64,000 nt of DNA from an uncultured Alistipes sp. (GCA_900768045.1 CAAGBL010000042.1:1-64000); one strand, 5' to 3'; shown: positions 35,447-42,374, numbered from the stretch's first letter. Program-made: numbers and translations. The notes: generated from the sequence alone by a model not told the origin.

Positions 35447-35733
35447 CTAAAGAGGAGAAACTTAACGGTTTCTCCTTTTTTTTGTAGCGGGGGGAGGACT
35501 TGTGTCCTCAGTCATATCTACAATCCACCCAAACCCTCCTTTGATAAGGAGGGCTTGTGGCAAGACCTTGTCTTGCATTGCTTCGCAATTTGGACGACAC
35601 CATCTAAGTCGCTAGAAATTTCGATGTGGAGTCCTACCATAGAGGACAAATCATTAGATTTGCCCTCTTTTTTTTATGGTAGCGGGGGGAGGACTTATGT
35701 CCTCAGTCGTATATACAATCCACTCAAATGGAA
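35431..35733 (+). repeat. Partial tandem duplication of the tRNA-fMet 3' end and terminator, with inverted copies of the tRNA tail
   Basis: Unit 1 (about 35431-35530) and unit 2 (about 35629-35733) share this order: a tRNA-tail remnant (GAGTCCT), a terminator hairpin, then GTAGCGGGGGGAGGACT. That last 17-mer, at 35484-35500 and 35679-35695, is the exact reverse complement of the tRNA 3' end (35431-35447). Only the 3' end of a second tRNA is left in unit 2, so no second tRNA is present. Between the units lie hairpins such as CCCTCCTTTGATAAGGAGGG. Confidence 0.7.
35454..35483 (+). terminator. Terminator of tRNA-fMet
   Basis: GGAGAAAC and GTTTCTCC form an 8-bp stem about a 6-nt loop, followed by eight T. 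A second, related hairpin (GAGG-CAAATC with GATTTG-CCTC) at 35642-35667 is followed by eight T and is the duplicated version. Confidence 0.85.
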
Positions 35734-35743
35734 AGGGTGTAAC

Positions 35744-35775
35744 AAAAAATGCCGTCCTCGAAGACGGCATTTTTG
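35744..35775. terminator. Bidirectional terminator at the end of dut
   Basis: AAAAAATGCCGTC, loop CTCG (followed by A), GACGGCATTTTTG: an 8-bp GC-rich stem flanked by A-run and T-run, so it can act on both strands. It ends dut on the minus strand. Confidence 0.8.
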
Positions 35776-35791
35776 TTTGTATGTCGGTGGT

Positions 35792-36226
35792 TTATTTTGT
35801 GCCCGTTGAGCCGAAGCCGCCTGCGCCACGTTCGGTCTGGTCGAGGCTCTCTACCTCGTCCCACTCCACCTTCTCGTAGCGGGCAACAACCATCTGAGCG
35901 ATGCGCTCGCCAGGGTTGATAGTAAATGGCTCGTTAGAGAGGTTGACGAGGATAACCTTAATCTCGCCACGATAGTCGGCATCGATAGTGCCAGGGGTGT
36001 TGAGCACAGTTACGCCATGCTTCGCAGCAAGGCCGCTGCGTGGGCGCACCTGCGCCTCTGTACCCTCAGGAAGTGCGATATATAGACCCGTAGGCACCAT
36101 GGCACGCTGCAAGGGTGCAAGCGTGATAGGCTCCTCAATGTTCGCCTTAAGATCCATGCCCGCAGAGTTTACGGTAGCATAGAATGGCGCTTCGTATGCT
36201 GATTTATTTACAATCTGTACCTTCAT
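35792..36226 (-). CDS. dut: dUTP diphosphatase
   Basis: Hydrolyses dUTP to dUMP and pyrophosphate, limiting uracil in DNA and feeding dTMP synthesis. The 144-residue trimeric type has all five motifs: AGMDLKANI, RPRSGLAAKHG, GTIDADYRGEIKVILVN, GERIAQMVVARYEKVEW and RGAGGFGSTG. Start at the ATG of 36226. It lies 21 nt downstream of the small membrane protein gene (36248-36559), likely in one unit. Confidence 0.97.
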   Translation of the reverse strand: MKVQIVNKSAYEAPFYATVNSAGMDLKANIEEPITLAPLQRAMVPTGLYIALPEGTEAQVRPRSGLAAKHGVTVLNTPGTIDADYRGEIKVILVNLSNEPFTINPGERIAQMVVARYEKVEWDEVESLDQTERGAGGFGSTGTK

Positions 36227-36247
36227 AACTATATCTGTATTAGTGTT

Positions 36248-36559
36248 TTATAGTGCAATGGCGAAGAAAATGCCCAAGGCAGCAATAACGCCGAGGATTG
36301 TCCAAAAGAGAATATCCTCGGAGTTTAGGCTCTTGCGCTCCTTCTTTGAAGCTTCGGGCTCTTTATTTGTGGTGTCGCTCTTTGCCTCGCTGATAGCAGG
36401 CTTCTCAGTGGCCTCGCAGGGCTCAGGCTCTGCTACCTTGAGTATGTTACGCAAGGTTTCAACCTCTTTGCGGAGCTTCGATAGCCTACAATGCTGTGTG
36501 AGTTGAATAGCTACAACAACGACGATTGCGGCTATTAGTATAATTGTTACTATGTTCAT
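36248..36559 (-). CDS. Small membrane protein of unknown function
   Basis: 103 residues. An N-terminal hydrophobic segment (IVTIILIAAIVVVVAIQLTQ), a charged middle part with coiled-coil character (LSKLRKEVETLRNIL and a Glu/Lys/Ser-rich linker), and a C-terminal hydrophobic segment (ILFWTILGVIAALGIFFAIA). I do not recognise a family. Next to dut on the same strand. Confidence 0.5.
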   Translation of the reverse strand: MNIVTIILIAAIVVVVAIQLTQHCRLSKLRKEVETLRNILKVAEPEPCEATEKPAISEAKSDTTNKEPEASKKERKSLNSEDILFWTILGVIAALGIFFAIAL

Positions 36560-36658
36560 GGTCTATGTTGGATAATATGCAAATGTAGAAATAAATTTTG
36601 GAATGAGCAAGAAGAGTGTGGGCAAAGAGGGAAATTGATTGCCAAGGCCTGCGGTTTC

Positions 36659-36713
36659 GGATGCCAAGATTGGCTACTACGGTTGATGCGGGATGCCAAG
36701 ATTGGCTACTACG
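36659..36713. repeat. 23-nt direct repeat, two copies
   Basis: A 23-nt sequence containing GCCAAGATTGGCTACTACG is found at 36659-36681 and 36691-36713 (period 32). GCCAA-GA-TTGGC within it is itself palindromic. Right after, GTATCA-TTC-TGATAC (36712-36726) is another inverted repeat. The 36560-36815 stretch has no other recognisable feature. Confidence 0.6.
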
Positions 36714-36815
36714 TATCATTCTGATACTTCGTTTAACGCCCATCTTGGGCGCTCCCTTAATGGTATGCACAAAGCTTTCGTAAGCATAGGTCTGCCGATA
36801 AATCAGCACTTTTCA

Positions 36816-36860
36816 TTTGCTACACCATACTTGATACGAGTATCAGTATGGTGTAGCAAA
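36816..36860. repeat. Near-perfect 21-bp inverted repeat
   Basis: The left arm (36816-36837, starting TTTGCTACACCATAC) and the right arm (36840-36860, ending GTATGGTGTAGCAAA) pair over 21 bases with one extra T and only two bases between. It stands directly downstream of the tRNA-Pro terminator on the minus strand. Confidence 0.6.
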
Positions 36861-36862
36861 CA

Positions 36863-36893
36863 AAAAGCCCCAATCTTTCGATTGAGGCCTCTG
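36863..36893 (-). terminator. Terminator of tRNA-Pro
   Basis: On the minus strand GCCTCAATC, loop GAAA, GATTGGGGC, then TTTTTG. The stem holds an A-C mismatch or wobble. It lies 15 nt behind the tRNA. Confidence 0.75.
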
Positions 36894-36907
36894 CTTACTC
36901 AGCTTTG

Positions 36908-36982
36908 TCGGGATGACAAGATTCGAACTTGCGACCACACGCCCCCCAGACGTGTACTCTAACCGGGCTGAGCTACATCCCG
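36908..36982 (-). tRNA. tRNA-Pro (GGG)
   Basis: On the minus strand CGGGATG/CATCCCG form the acceptor, the anticodon stem is CACGT/GCGTG, and the 7-nt loop is CTGGGGG, so the anticodon is GGG. T-arm GCAAG, TTCGAAT, CTTGT. Discriminator A at 36908; CCA not encoded. Confidence 0.93.
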
Positions 36983-36998
36983 CTTAAAATTTGCGGTG

Positions 36999-37031
36999 CA
37001 AAGATAGTAATATTTTTCGGATTACCGCAAA
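36999..37031 (-). promoter_or_regulatory. tRNA-Pro promoter
   Basis: TTTG (37028-37031) and TATCTTTG (36999-37006) on the minus strand with 21 nt between. It overlaps in part with the region upstream of the ABC substrate-binding protein gene. Confidence 0.65.
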
Positions 37032-37050
37032 TTAAATTCCAAAAAAAATG

Positions 37051-37058
37051 TACCTTTG
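37051..37058 (+). promoter_or_regulatory. -7 box abutting the start of the ABC binding-protein gene
   Basis: TACCTTTG then CCTT and the ATG at 37063, the same 4-nt spacing as for thiL. It excludes the in-frame ATG at 37048, which lies upstream of the box, and suggests a leaderless message. Confidence 0.5.
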
Positions 37059-37062
37059 CCTT

Positions 37063-38184
37063 ATGAACTATATGCTAAAAACCATATTATATATACTAAC
37101 CCTTTGTGCGTGTGTGGGTTGCGGTGCTCAAAACGGTGCTGATAACGCCATTTTTAGCATCGAGAGCTATGTACCGAAGCATGCCTCGGGCTTTATGGTT
37201 TCGGCCGATGCCGAGGGTAATAAACTGCTGCGTGTGACACGTCCTTGGCAGGGCGAAAATGTTGAGGAGCAGACCTTGGCAATATTTGCAGATAGCGAGT
37301 CGGTAGCGGGATATGCGGGGCAGTATATTGTGGGTGCTGCTGAGCGCATAGTATGTATGTCGTCGAGCCATGTGGCGATGCTTGCCGAGCTCTCAATGAG
37401 CGATGCTATTGCGGGTGTGTCGGGCAAGCAGTATATCATGAATGAGGCTGTAAGAGCCAACAGCAAGGTCTTTGATGTGGGCTACGACAACAACCTCGAC
37501 TTCGAGGCGATGCTTCTCAATGATGTTGACCTTGTGGTGCTCTATGGCATATCGTCGGAAAATCGTGCTGTGACAACGAAGCTGCGTGATATGCAGATAC
37601 CTTATATATACTTTGGTGACTACTGCGAGCAGTCGCCCCTTGGCAAAGCGGAGTGGATAGTTGCTATGGCCGAGGTGGTGGGCATGCGTGGTCGTGCCGA
37701 GGAGATATTTCTCGGTATCGAGGAGCGATACGACAGCGTGCGCAATAGTGTTAAGCAAAGCGATAAACGCCCCAAGGTTATGTTTAACCTGCCATACCAA
37801 GATGTGTGGTATATGCCTGCAAATAGCAGCTACATGGTGCGCATGTTGCAGGATGCGGGTGGCGACTATATCTATGATAATAAGTCGAATAGCTCGGTGG
37901 GTATAAGCCTTGAGGAGGCTGTTGAGCTTGTGTCGCAGAGCGACATTTGGCTAAATCCTGGTCAGTGCACTACGCTCGACGAGTTGCGTGCTACAGCGCC
38001 TATTTTTGCCAGCATGGACATAGTGAAGCGAGGCGACGTATATAACAACAATCGACGACGTAGTGAGGGTGGCGGTAGCGACTTCTGGGAGTCGGCAATA
38101 GTGCGCCCCGATGTGGTGCTTGCTGACATGGTGAAAATCATGCAGCGTGGCGACGATATGTATTACCACCAGCGACTTAAATAG
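37063..38184 (+). CDS. ABC transporter substrate-binding lipoprotein (iron-siderophore/heme/cobalamin type)
   Basis: 373 residues from the ATG at 37063. The signal peptide MNYMLKTILYILTLCACVGC ends in a lipobox. The two-lobed class III binding protein fold is suggested by ERIVCMSSSHVAMLAELSMS, AIAGVSGKQYI, DLVVLYGISSENRAVTTKLR, IPYIYFGDYCEQSPLGKAEW and FNLPYQDVWYMPANSSYMVR. It delivers a ferric chelate, heme or cobalamin to the FecCD/BtuC-type permease encoded next. No cobalamin riboswitch is seen upstream and no TonB receptor gene is adjacent, so the substrate stays open. Confidence 0.85.
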   Translation: MNYMLKTILYILTLCACVGCGAQNGADNAIFSIESYVPKHASGFMVSADAEGNKLLRVTRPWQGENVEEQTLAIFADSESVAGYAGQYIVGAAERIVCMSSSHVAMLAELSMSDAIAGVSGKQYIMNEAVRANSKVFDVGYDNNLDFEAMLLNDVDLVVLYGISSENRAVTTKLRDMQIPYIYFGDYCEQSPLGKAEWIVAMAEVVGMRGRAEEIFLGIEERYDSVRNSVKQSDKRPKVMFNLPYQDVWYMPANSSYMVRMLQDAGGDYIYDNKSNSSVGISLEEAVELVSQSDIWLNPGQCTTLDELRATAPIFASMDIVKRGDVYNNNRRRSEGGGSDFWESAIVRPDVVLADMVKIMQRGDDMYYHQRLK

Positions 38185-38189
38185 TTAAT

Positions 38190-39215
38190 ATGCAGAGAAA
38201 TAGACTACATATCTTGCTCTTTGTGCTTCTGGCGGTGTTGAGCCTTGCAGCGGCCTTTATCGACCTGCTGTTAGGCACTACGAGCATACCTCTTAGCGAG
38301 GTGTGGGCGGTTATTATGGGCGATTCCGAGAATGCTAATTATATCAAAATTATCACGGAGCTACGCCTTCCAAAAATTATTGTGGCGGTGCTGGCGGGCA
38401 TGGCGCTCTCGGCAAGTGGCTTGCAGATGCAGACGATGTTTCGCAATCCCTTGGCTGGCCCATACGTCTTGGGTATCAACTCAGGAGCAAGCCTTGGTGT
38501 GGCACTCTTCACGTTGGCATTGCCTATGCTCGGTGGGTTGTCGGGGACGGTGTTTATGCGCCTGGGTATTACGGGCGTGGCATGGATAGGCTCGGCGGCG
38601 ATACTCCTGCTTGTTATGGTACTATCACGTAAGATAAAGAGCGTCAGCACAATACTTATTATAGGCATGATGCTTGGCTCGGCAATATCGGCCATTGTAG
38701 GAGTGCTTCAGTATCTGGGCAGCGAGGAGTCGCTCAAGGCCTTTGTGGTGTGGACAATGGGTTCACTCTCAACGGTAACGATGGCTGATATCTCAATCTT
38801 TGCTCCTGTGGTACTAATCGGCCTTCTGCTTGGCATAGTGGCTATTAAGTCGTTGAATATATTGCTTTTAGGCGAGGGGTATGCTCGCACCATGGGACTT
38901 AATGTGCGTCGCTCACGCACGATAATATTTCTCTCAACGACGCTCCTCGCAGGTACGGTAACGGCCTTTTGTGGCCCTATCGGCTTTATCGGCTTGGCTA
39001 TGCCTCATCTTGCACGCATGACCTTCCGCACGGCAGACCATCGAGTGCTTATGCCTGCAACGATATTGTGGGGTGCGCTCTCTATGTTGCTCTGCTCTCT
39101 TATTACCGACATCGTGGCACATCATAGCATGATTCTCCCTGTGAATACCATCACAGCTCTGCTTGGCGTGCCTATCATCATATTTGTAGTAATTCGTAAT
39201 CGCAACCGTCAATGA
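38190..39215 (+). CDS. FecCD/BtuC-family ABC permease
   Basis: 341 residues with about ten membrane segments. Hallmarks are ELRLPKIIVAVLAGMALSAS, GLQMQTMFRNPLAGPYVLGI, NSGASLGVALF and CGPIGFIGLAMPHLARMTFR, all of the FecCD family. Five nt after the binding-protein gene, and its last four bases overlap the start of the ATPase gene (ATGA). It forms the inner-membrane channel of the importer. Confidence 0.95.
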   Translation: MQRNRLHILLFVLLAVLSLAAAFIDLLLGTTSIPLSEVWAVIMGDSENANYIKIITELRLPKIIVAVLAGMALSASGLQMQTMFRNPLAGPYVLGINSGASLGVALFTLALPMLGGLSGTVFMRLGITGVAWIGSAAILLLVMVLSRKIKSVSTILIIGMMLGSAISAIVGVLQYLGSEESLKAFVVWTMGSLSTVTMADISIFAPVVLIGLLLGIVAIKSLNILLLGEGYARTMGLNVRRSRTIIFLSTTLLAGTVTAFCGPIGFIGLAMPHLARMTFRTADHRVLMPATILWGALSMLLCSLITDIVAHHSMILPVNTITALLGVPIIIFVVIRNRNRQ

Positions 39216-39967
39216 TTCAGTTAAATAGCATAACACTCGCCTTTGGGGAGCGACGACTTATTGAGGGTGTCACAACACGTTTTGAGTGTGGCAGAATGGT
39301 TGCGTTGCTTGGCCGCAATGGTACGGGTAAGAGCACCCTGTTGCGTGCCATGGCGAAGCTTGGCGATGTTGCCGAGGGCGAGATTCTTGTTGACGGCAAG
39401 AGTATTGCCGATATTGATATTCGCCAGTTTGCTCGTCTTGTGGCATTCGTAAATACCGAGCGTGTTGATGTTGAGGCGCTTAGTGCCTATGACCTTGTGG
39501 CAATAGGTCGCTCGCCATATACCGATTGGCTCGGTCGTCTGACCGATGATGATAGGGTAGTCATCGAGCGTTCTATGCGTATTACGGGTGTCGAACACCT
39601 TGCCGAGCGCATGGTTGAAACACTCTCTGATGGTGAGTGTCAGAGGGTTATGATTGCTCGTGCCTTGGCTCAGGATACCCCCGTGATACTTCTCGACGAG
39701 CCCACAGCATTCCTCGACTTGCCAAACCGCTACGAGCTTTGCACGCTGCTCGGACGTTTAGCCCGTGACGAGGGTAAGCTTGTTGTGTTCTCTACCCATG
39801 AGCTCGATATAGCTCTCTCGCTTGCCGATAGCATCGCCCTTGTAGACGCTCCACGCCTGGTGCATCTGCCAACTTCCGAGATGGTAAATTCAGGAAATCT
39901 TGAGCGCCTATTTAATAGCAAACATATCTCGTTTGATGCCACTCTTAAGGCCATAAAATTGCGCTAA
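39212..39967 (+). CDS. FecE/BtuD-type ABC transporter ATPase
   Basis: 251 residues. Walker A GRNGTGKSTLLRAM near residue 35, signature LSDGECQRVMIARALAQD, Walker B PVILLDEPTAFLDLPNRYEL and the H-loop STHELDIALSLADSIALVD. Overlaps the permease stop by 4 nt (ATGA). It energises the importer of the two preceding genes. The signature LSDGE differs from the usual LSGGE by Asp for Gly, a variant also seen in other ABC ATPases of this type. Confidence 0.95.
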   Translation: MIQLNSITLAFGERRLIEGVTTRFECGRMVALLGRNGTGKSTLLRAMAKLGDVAEGEILVDGKSIADIDIRQFARLVAFVNTERVDVEALSAYDLVAIGRSPYTDWLGRLTDDDRVVIERSMRITGVEHLAERMVETLSDGECQRVMIARALAQDTPVILLDEPTAFLDLPNRYELCTLLGRLARDEGKLVVFSTHELDIALSLADSIALVDAPRLVHLPTSEMVNSGNLERLFNSKHISFDATLKAIKLR

Positions 39968-40022
39968 CAAGCTGCTCTATATACTAATATATAGGGTATT
40001 TACAATTTTTTTGTATAAACAT

Positions 40023-40053
40023 TTTGTCATATAGAAAATTTTGCGTACCTTCG
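40023..40053 (+). promoter_or_regulatory. tRNA-Glu promoter
   Basis: TTTG (40023-40026), 19 nt, TACCTTCG (40046-40053). One base of the -7 box differs from TAnnTTTG. It lies 42 nt before the tRNA. Confidence 0.7.
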
Positions 40054-40095
40054 CACCGCTAAATTGCTCGCTTACAAGTAGGGCATTAGTGGTAT

Positions 40096-40167
40096 GGTCC
40101 GTTCGTCTATCGGTTAGGACACAAGATTTTCATTCTTGAAAGACGAGTTCGACTCTCGTACGGACTA
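40096..40167 (+). tRNA. tRNA-Glu (TTC)
   Basis: The acceptor GGTCCGT pairs with ACGGACT (G-T at the top), and the anticodon stem CAAGA/TCTTG has loop TTTTCAT, anticodon TTC. T-arm ACGAG, TTCGACT, CTCGT. Discriminator A at 40167. No clear terminator follows. Confidence 0.95.
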
Positions 40168-40170
40168 CAC

Positions 40171-40380
40171 TTGGGGCGTTACTCCTTTAGAGGGGTAGTG
40201 CTTGCGGTTAAGATTAGTTTTAGGAGCGGGCGTAAGCCTATCCGACAGCGGCTACGGCCGTCTACGAAGTTGCCGTCCGGCGGGGCAAAGTTCGCCACAG
40301 TAGGAGTGGGGGGGGGTAATGAGAGAACCACGCTACTCAACGAAGGCGAAAAGCCGGAAACATTTTAGAGACATAAAAAG
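40171..40380 (+). other. G/C-rich non-coding stretch between tRNA-Glu and rpsT
   Basis: GC-rich compared with the AT-rich gaps elsewhere. A 10-bp hairpin with G-T pairs forms at 40176-40201 (GCGTTACTCC/GGGGTAGTGC). Further on GGCTACGGCCGTC and GCCGTCCGGCGGGGC can pair locally, and a run of eight or more G lies near 40308. The only frame (40171-40368) has no recognisable protein features. It may be the rpsT leader or an independent RNA; no known family is recognised. Confidence 0.4.
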
Positions 40381-40406
40381 TAAAAATAAAAAAAAGATTT
40401 AAAACT

Positions 40407-40658
40407 ATGGCAAATCACAAGTCATCGAAGAAGAGAATTCGTCAGACCGTTACAAAGCGTGCTCACAACCGTCTTTACCACAAGACTACTCGTAATGCAG
40501 TTAAGGCTTTGCGCAACACTACAGAGCGCAGCGCAGCTGAGGCATTGCTTCCAAAGGTAAGCTCAATGTTGGACAAGTTGGCTAAGACTAACATTATCCA
40601 CAAGAACAAGGCAGCTAACCTTAAGAGCTCACTTGCATTGCACGTTAACGCATTGTAA
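40407..40658 (+). CDS. rpsT: 30S ribosomal protein S20
   Basis: 83 residues, basic, helical. Starts MANHKSSKKRIRQTVTKRAH and contains RNALYHK-like RLYHKTTRNAVKALRN and a conserved C-terminal IHKNKAANLKSSLALHVNAL, the S20 pattern. It binds 16S rRNA early in small-subunit assembly. A strong terminator lies at 40690-40727, then two 3' structured elements. Confidence 0.97.
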   Translation: MANHKSSKKRIRQTVTKRAHNRLYHKTTRNAVKALRNTTERSAAEALLPKVSSMLDKLAKTNIIHKNKAANLKSSLALHVNAL

Positions 40659-40689
40659 TTTTGATATAGGCAGCTCTGCTGCTGGAGGT

Positions 40690-40727
40690 TATCCCGACAA
40701 TGATTATTCATTGTCGGGATTTTTTTG
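40690..40727 (+). terminator. rpsT terminator
   Basis: ATCCCGACAATGA and TCATTGTCGGGAT pair over 13 bases around TTAT, followed by a run of T that merges with the start of repeat copy E. Confidence 0.9.
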
Positions 40728-40856
40728 TTGTTGTGATAATAGCGCATCTACTTCCGCTAACAAAATCTTTCGTCATTGGGCAGTACGTCTAAGTACAGCC
40801 CATCGCCGAAAATTTCGCCGAGCGAAAGTATCTGCACTATTCTGACAACAAAAAAC
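40721..40856 (+). repeat. 3' structured element, copy E (behind rpsT terminator)
   Basis: TTTTTTGTTGT and ACAACAAAAAA pair. AATAG-c-GCA faces TGC-a-CTATT. The tip GGGC-A-GTAC, loop GTCTAA, GTAC-A-GCCC is exactly that of copy F. CATCTAC is on the left arm and TATCTGC on the right. A T-run from the rpsT terminator doubles as its outer arm. Confidence 0.75.
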
Positions 40857-40857
40857 G

Positions 40858-40970
40858 CAATAGTGATAATAGCACATCTACTTCCGCTAACAAAATCTTT
40901 CGTCATTGGGCAGTACGTCTAAGTACAGCCCATCGCCGAAAATTTTACGGAGCTAAGTGCTGTTATTTGT
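40858..40970 (+). repeat. 3' structured element, copy F (tandem copy of E)
   Basis: The left and apical parts are almost identical to copy E, but the right arm differs; AATAGCAC in the left arm pairs with GTGCTGTTATT of the right arm. Its end overlaps the -33 box (40966-40969) of the next gene. The outer TTTGTTGT/ACAACAAA pair is missing here. Confidence 0.6.
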
Positions 40971-40997
40971 TCAATATAAAATAAATTTATATATTTG
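40966..40997 (+). promoter_or_regulatory. Promoter of the secreted-protein gene at 41037
   Basis: TTTG (40966-40969), 20 nt, TATATTTG (40990-40997): a full -33/-7 match, 40 nt before the ATG. Confidence 0.75.
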
Positions 40998-41036
40998 TAA
41001 TAAGTTATCTAAGATACCCAAAATTAATAAATAGAG

Positions 41037-41930
41037 ATGAAGAGAACATTGATGCTTGTTTCCGCTTTGGTGACGATGCTCTTTGTGAGTGTTAATATGG
41101 TGTCTACTGCCACTGCGCAGGAGATATCGACAGATAGCAAACCTCAAAATATGGCAGTGACAGAGTCGTCAGAAGATAGAGCGTTAGTAGTATCAATAGT
41201 GGCAGACTCGACACGTTATAATCGTGTTAATACAACTGAGACATATCCACTTATCTATCTTAATATTACAGATAGCCCCAGAATCGATACTATCTTTATT
41301 GCAAGGAACCTACCCACTACACAGAGCGTAGACTCTCTTAGTGTAGCCACGGAGAAGCCTGCTGAGGAGGTTGCTCCTGGCGCATATAAGAACAGGACCG
41401 TTAAGTGGGGTGGTAGAGATAGATACGGAAGATTTACCGACCAGTGTGCAGCGCACGTCAACGGACGTTTGAAGAAATTTGGATACTACTCGCAGGGACA
41501 CGCATACCAGATTCCGTATCACTATCCTTCGGTTATAAATGGCTATTTGAAGGCAAAGATTCCTGATCTCTCTACAATTAGTCCGGAGAAGAGGGCCTCT
41601 GCCGTTCTGAATATGCACCGAGAGGCATCTGACTATGTTAAAAAGCACCTTGATATATCTAAACTTGTTCCAGGAAAGTACTATGTGGTAAATATGTACT
41701 ACACCACCAGCCCCTATATGCTGGAGTTTTTCTATGCGGCTAAAGAGCAAGGTACATATAACTATGGAACGCATGTTGGCGTGTTGTACTACAATACAGA
41801 GTATCAGACTTGGATTGTTGAGCATAATATCCACGGACATGTACACTACGACGCTTTGGTGTCTATTCTTGGCGGCCTCTCAAATCCGCACAAGTACGGT
41901 GTAACATCAATCTCGAGAGTTCGTAAATAG
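41037..41930 (+). CDS. Secreted protein, possible papain-fold (NlpC/P60/CHAP-like)
   Basis: 297 residues with a signal peptide (MKRTLMLVSALVTMLFVSVN, cleavage near ATAQ). The first 110 residues are low in structure. The C-terminal half has a Cys in FTDQCAAHVNGRLKKFGYYS, a His in YNYGTHVGVLYYNTEYQTW and HNIHGHVHYDALVS, in the order and spacing of an amidase-type cysteine peptidase (Cys on a helix, His on a strand, then a polar residue). I do not recognise a named family. Own promoter; a large inverted-repeat structure lies 62 nt downstream. Confidence 0.5.
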   Translation: MKRTLMLVSALVTMLFVSVNMVSTATAQEISTDSKPQNMAVTESSEDRALVVSIVADSTRYNRVNTTETYPLIYLNITDSPRIDTIFIARNLPTTQSVDSLSVATEKPAEEVAPGAYKNRTVKWGGRDRYGRFTDQCAAHVNGRLKKFGYYSQGHAYQIPYHYPSVINGYLKAKIPDLSTISPEKRASAVLNMHREASDYVKKHLDISKLVPGKYYVVNMYYTTSPYMLEFFYAAKEQGTYNYGTHVGVLYYNTEYQTWIVEHNIHGHVHYDALVSILGGLSNPHKYGVTSISRVRK

Positions 41931-41992
41931 TGCGACTTGTTCGTGCAACCGCATATTAAGGTGAGTACAGCGGCTGTGTGTATGTGGGTAGT

Positions 41993-42100
41993 GTGGCGAG
42001 AGAGGGCGTAGCCTGTGGTTAGTTTGTTGGGTATTGCAAGTTTATTTGCTGACACCCAAAAAACTAACCACACGGACAGATCGCTGTTCGCTCTCGCCAC
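41993..42100. repeat. Long inverted-repeat structure behind the 41037 gene
   Basis: GTGGCGAGAG/CTCTCGCCAC (10 bp) closes the structure. TGTGGTTAGTTT pairs with AAACTAACCACA (12 bp) inside, then GGGT/ACCC about an AT-rich tip. Between the stems are unpaired segments. The layout resembles the 3' structured elements, but the GTAC tip is absent. Confidence 0.6.
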
Positions 42101-42113
42101 TTATATACGTAAA

Positions 42114-42150
42114 AACAAAAAAAAGAGAGAAACGAAAGTTTCTCTCTTTT
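42114..42150 (-). terminator. Terminator of tRNA-Leu
   Basis: On the minus strand AGAGAGAAAC, loop TTTC, GTTTCTCTCT and a T-run (TTTTTTG). It lies just behind the tRNA. Confidence 0.85.
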
Positions 42151-42153
42151 TAG

Positions 42154-42237
42154 TACCCAGAGCCGGGGTCGAACCGGCACAGGGGTGAACCTACTGGTGT
42201 TTGAGACCAGCGCGTCTACCGATTCCGCCATCTGGGC
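42154..42237 (-). tRNA. tRNA-Leu (CAA)
   Basis: On the minus strand GCCCAGA pairs with TCTGGGT (G-T top pair). The anticodon stem CTGGT/ACCAG has loop CTCAAAC, anticodon CAA. A long variable arm is present, as expected for Leu (84 nt total). T-arm GCCGG, TTCGACC, CCGGC. Confidence 0.94.
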
Positions 42238-42261
42238 ATCAGATTTCTCTGAAATGGTGTG

Positions 42262-42292
42262 CAAATATAGAAACTATTTTTTAAGTAGCAAA
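42262..42292 (-). promoter_or_regulatory. tRNA-Leu promoter
   Basis: TTTG (42289-42292) and TATATTTG (42262-42269) on the minus strand, 19 nt apart. Confidence 0.8.
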
Positions 42293-42374
42293 ATTTTTCG
42301 TTACTTTTTTTTCTCTTTCCTATATTTTGCTCTATTTCTGGGCCACAAGCCACAACCAAAGATGTTGCTACTTA

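Noticed and set aside
36908..36982. tRNA-Pro read as anticodon TGG
   Set aside because: With a 5-bp stem CACGT/GCGTG the 7-nt loop is CTGGGGG, so the anticodon is GGG; TGG would need a 9-nt loop.
37007..37050. Cobalamin riboswitch before the ABC importer genes
   Set aside because: Only about 45 nt lie between the tRNA-Pro -7 box and the importer's -7 box; too short and no B12-box sequence is seen.
40171..40368. A 65-residue open frame after tRNA-Glu
   Set aside because: Low-complexity Arg/Gly-rich translation with no recognisable family, promoter or start context; treated as non-coding.
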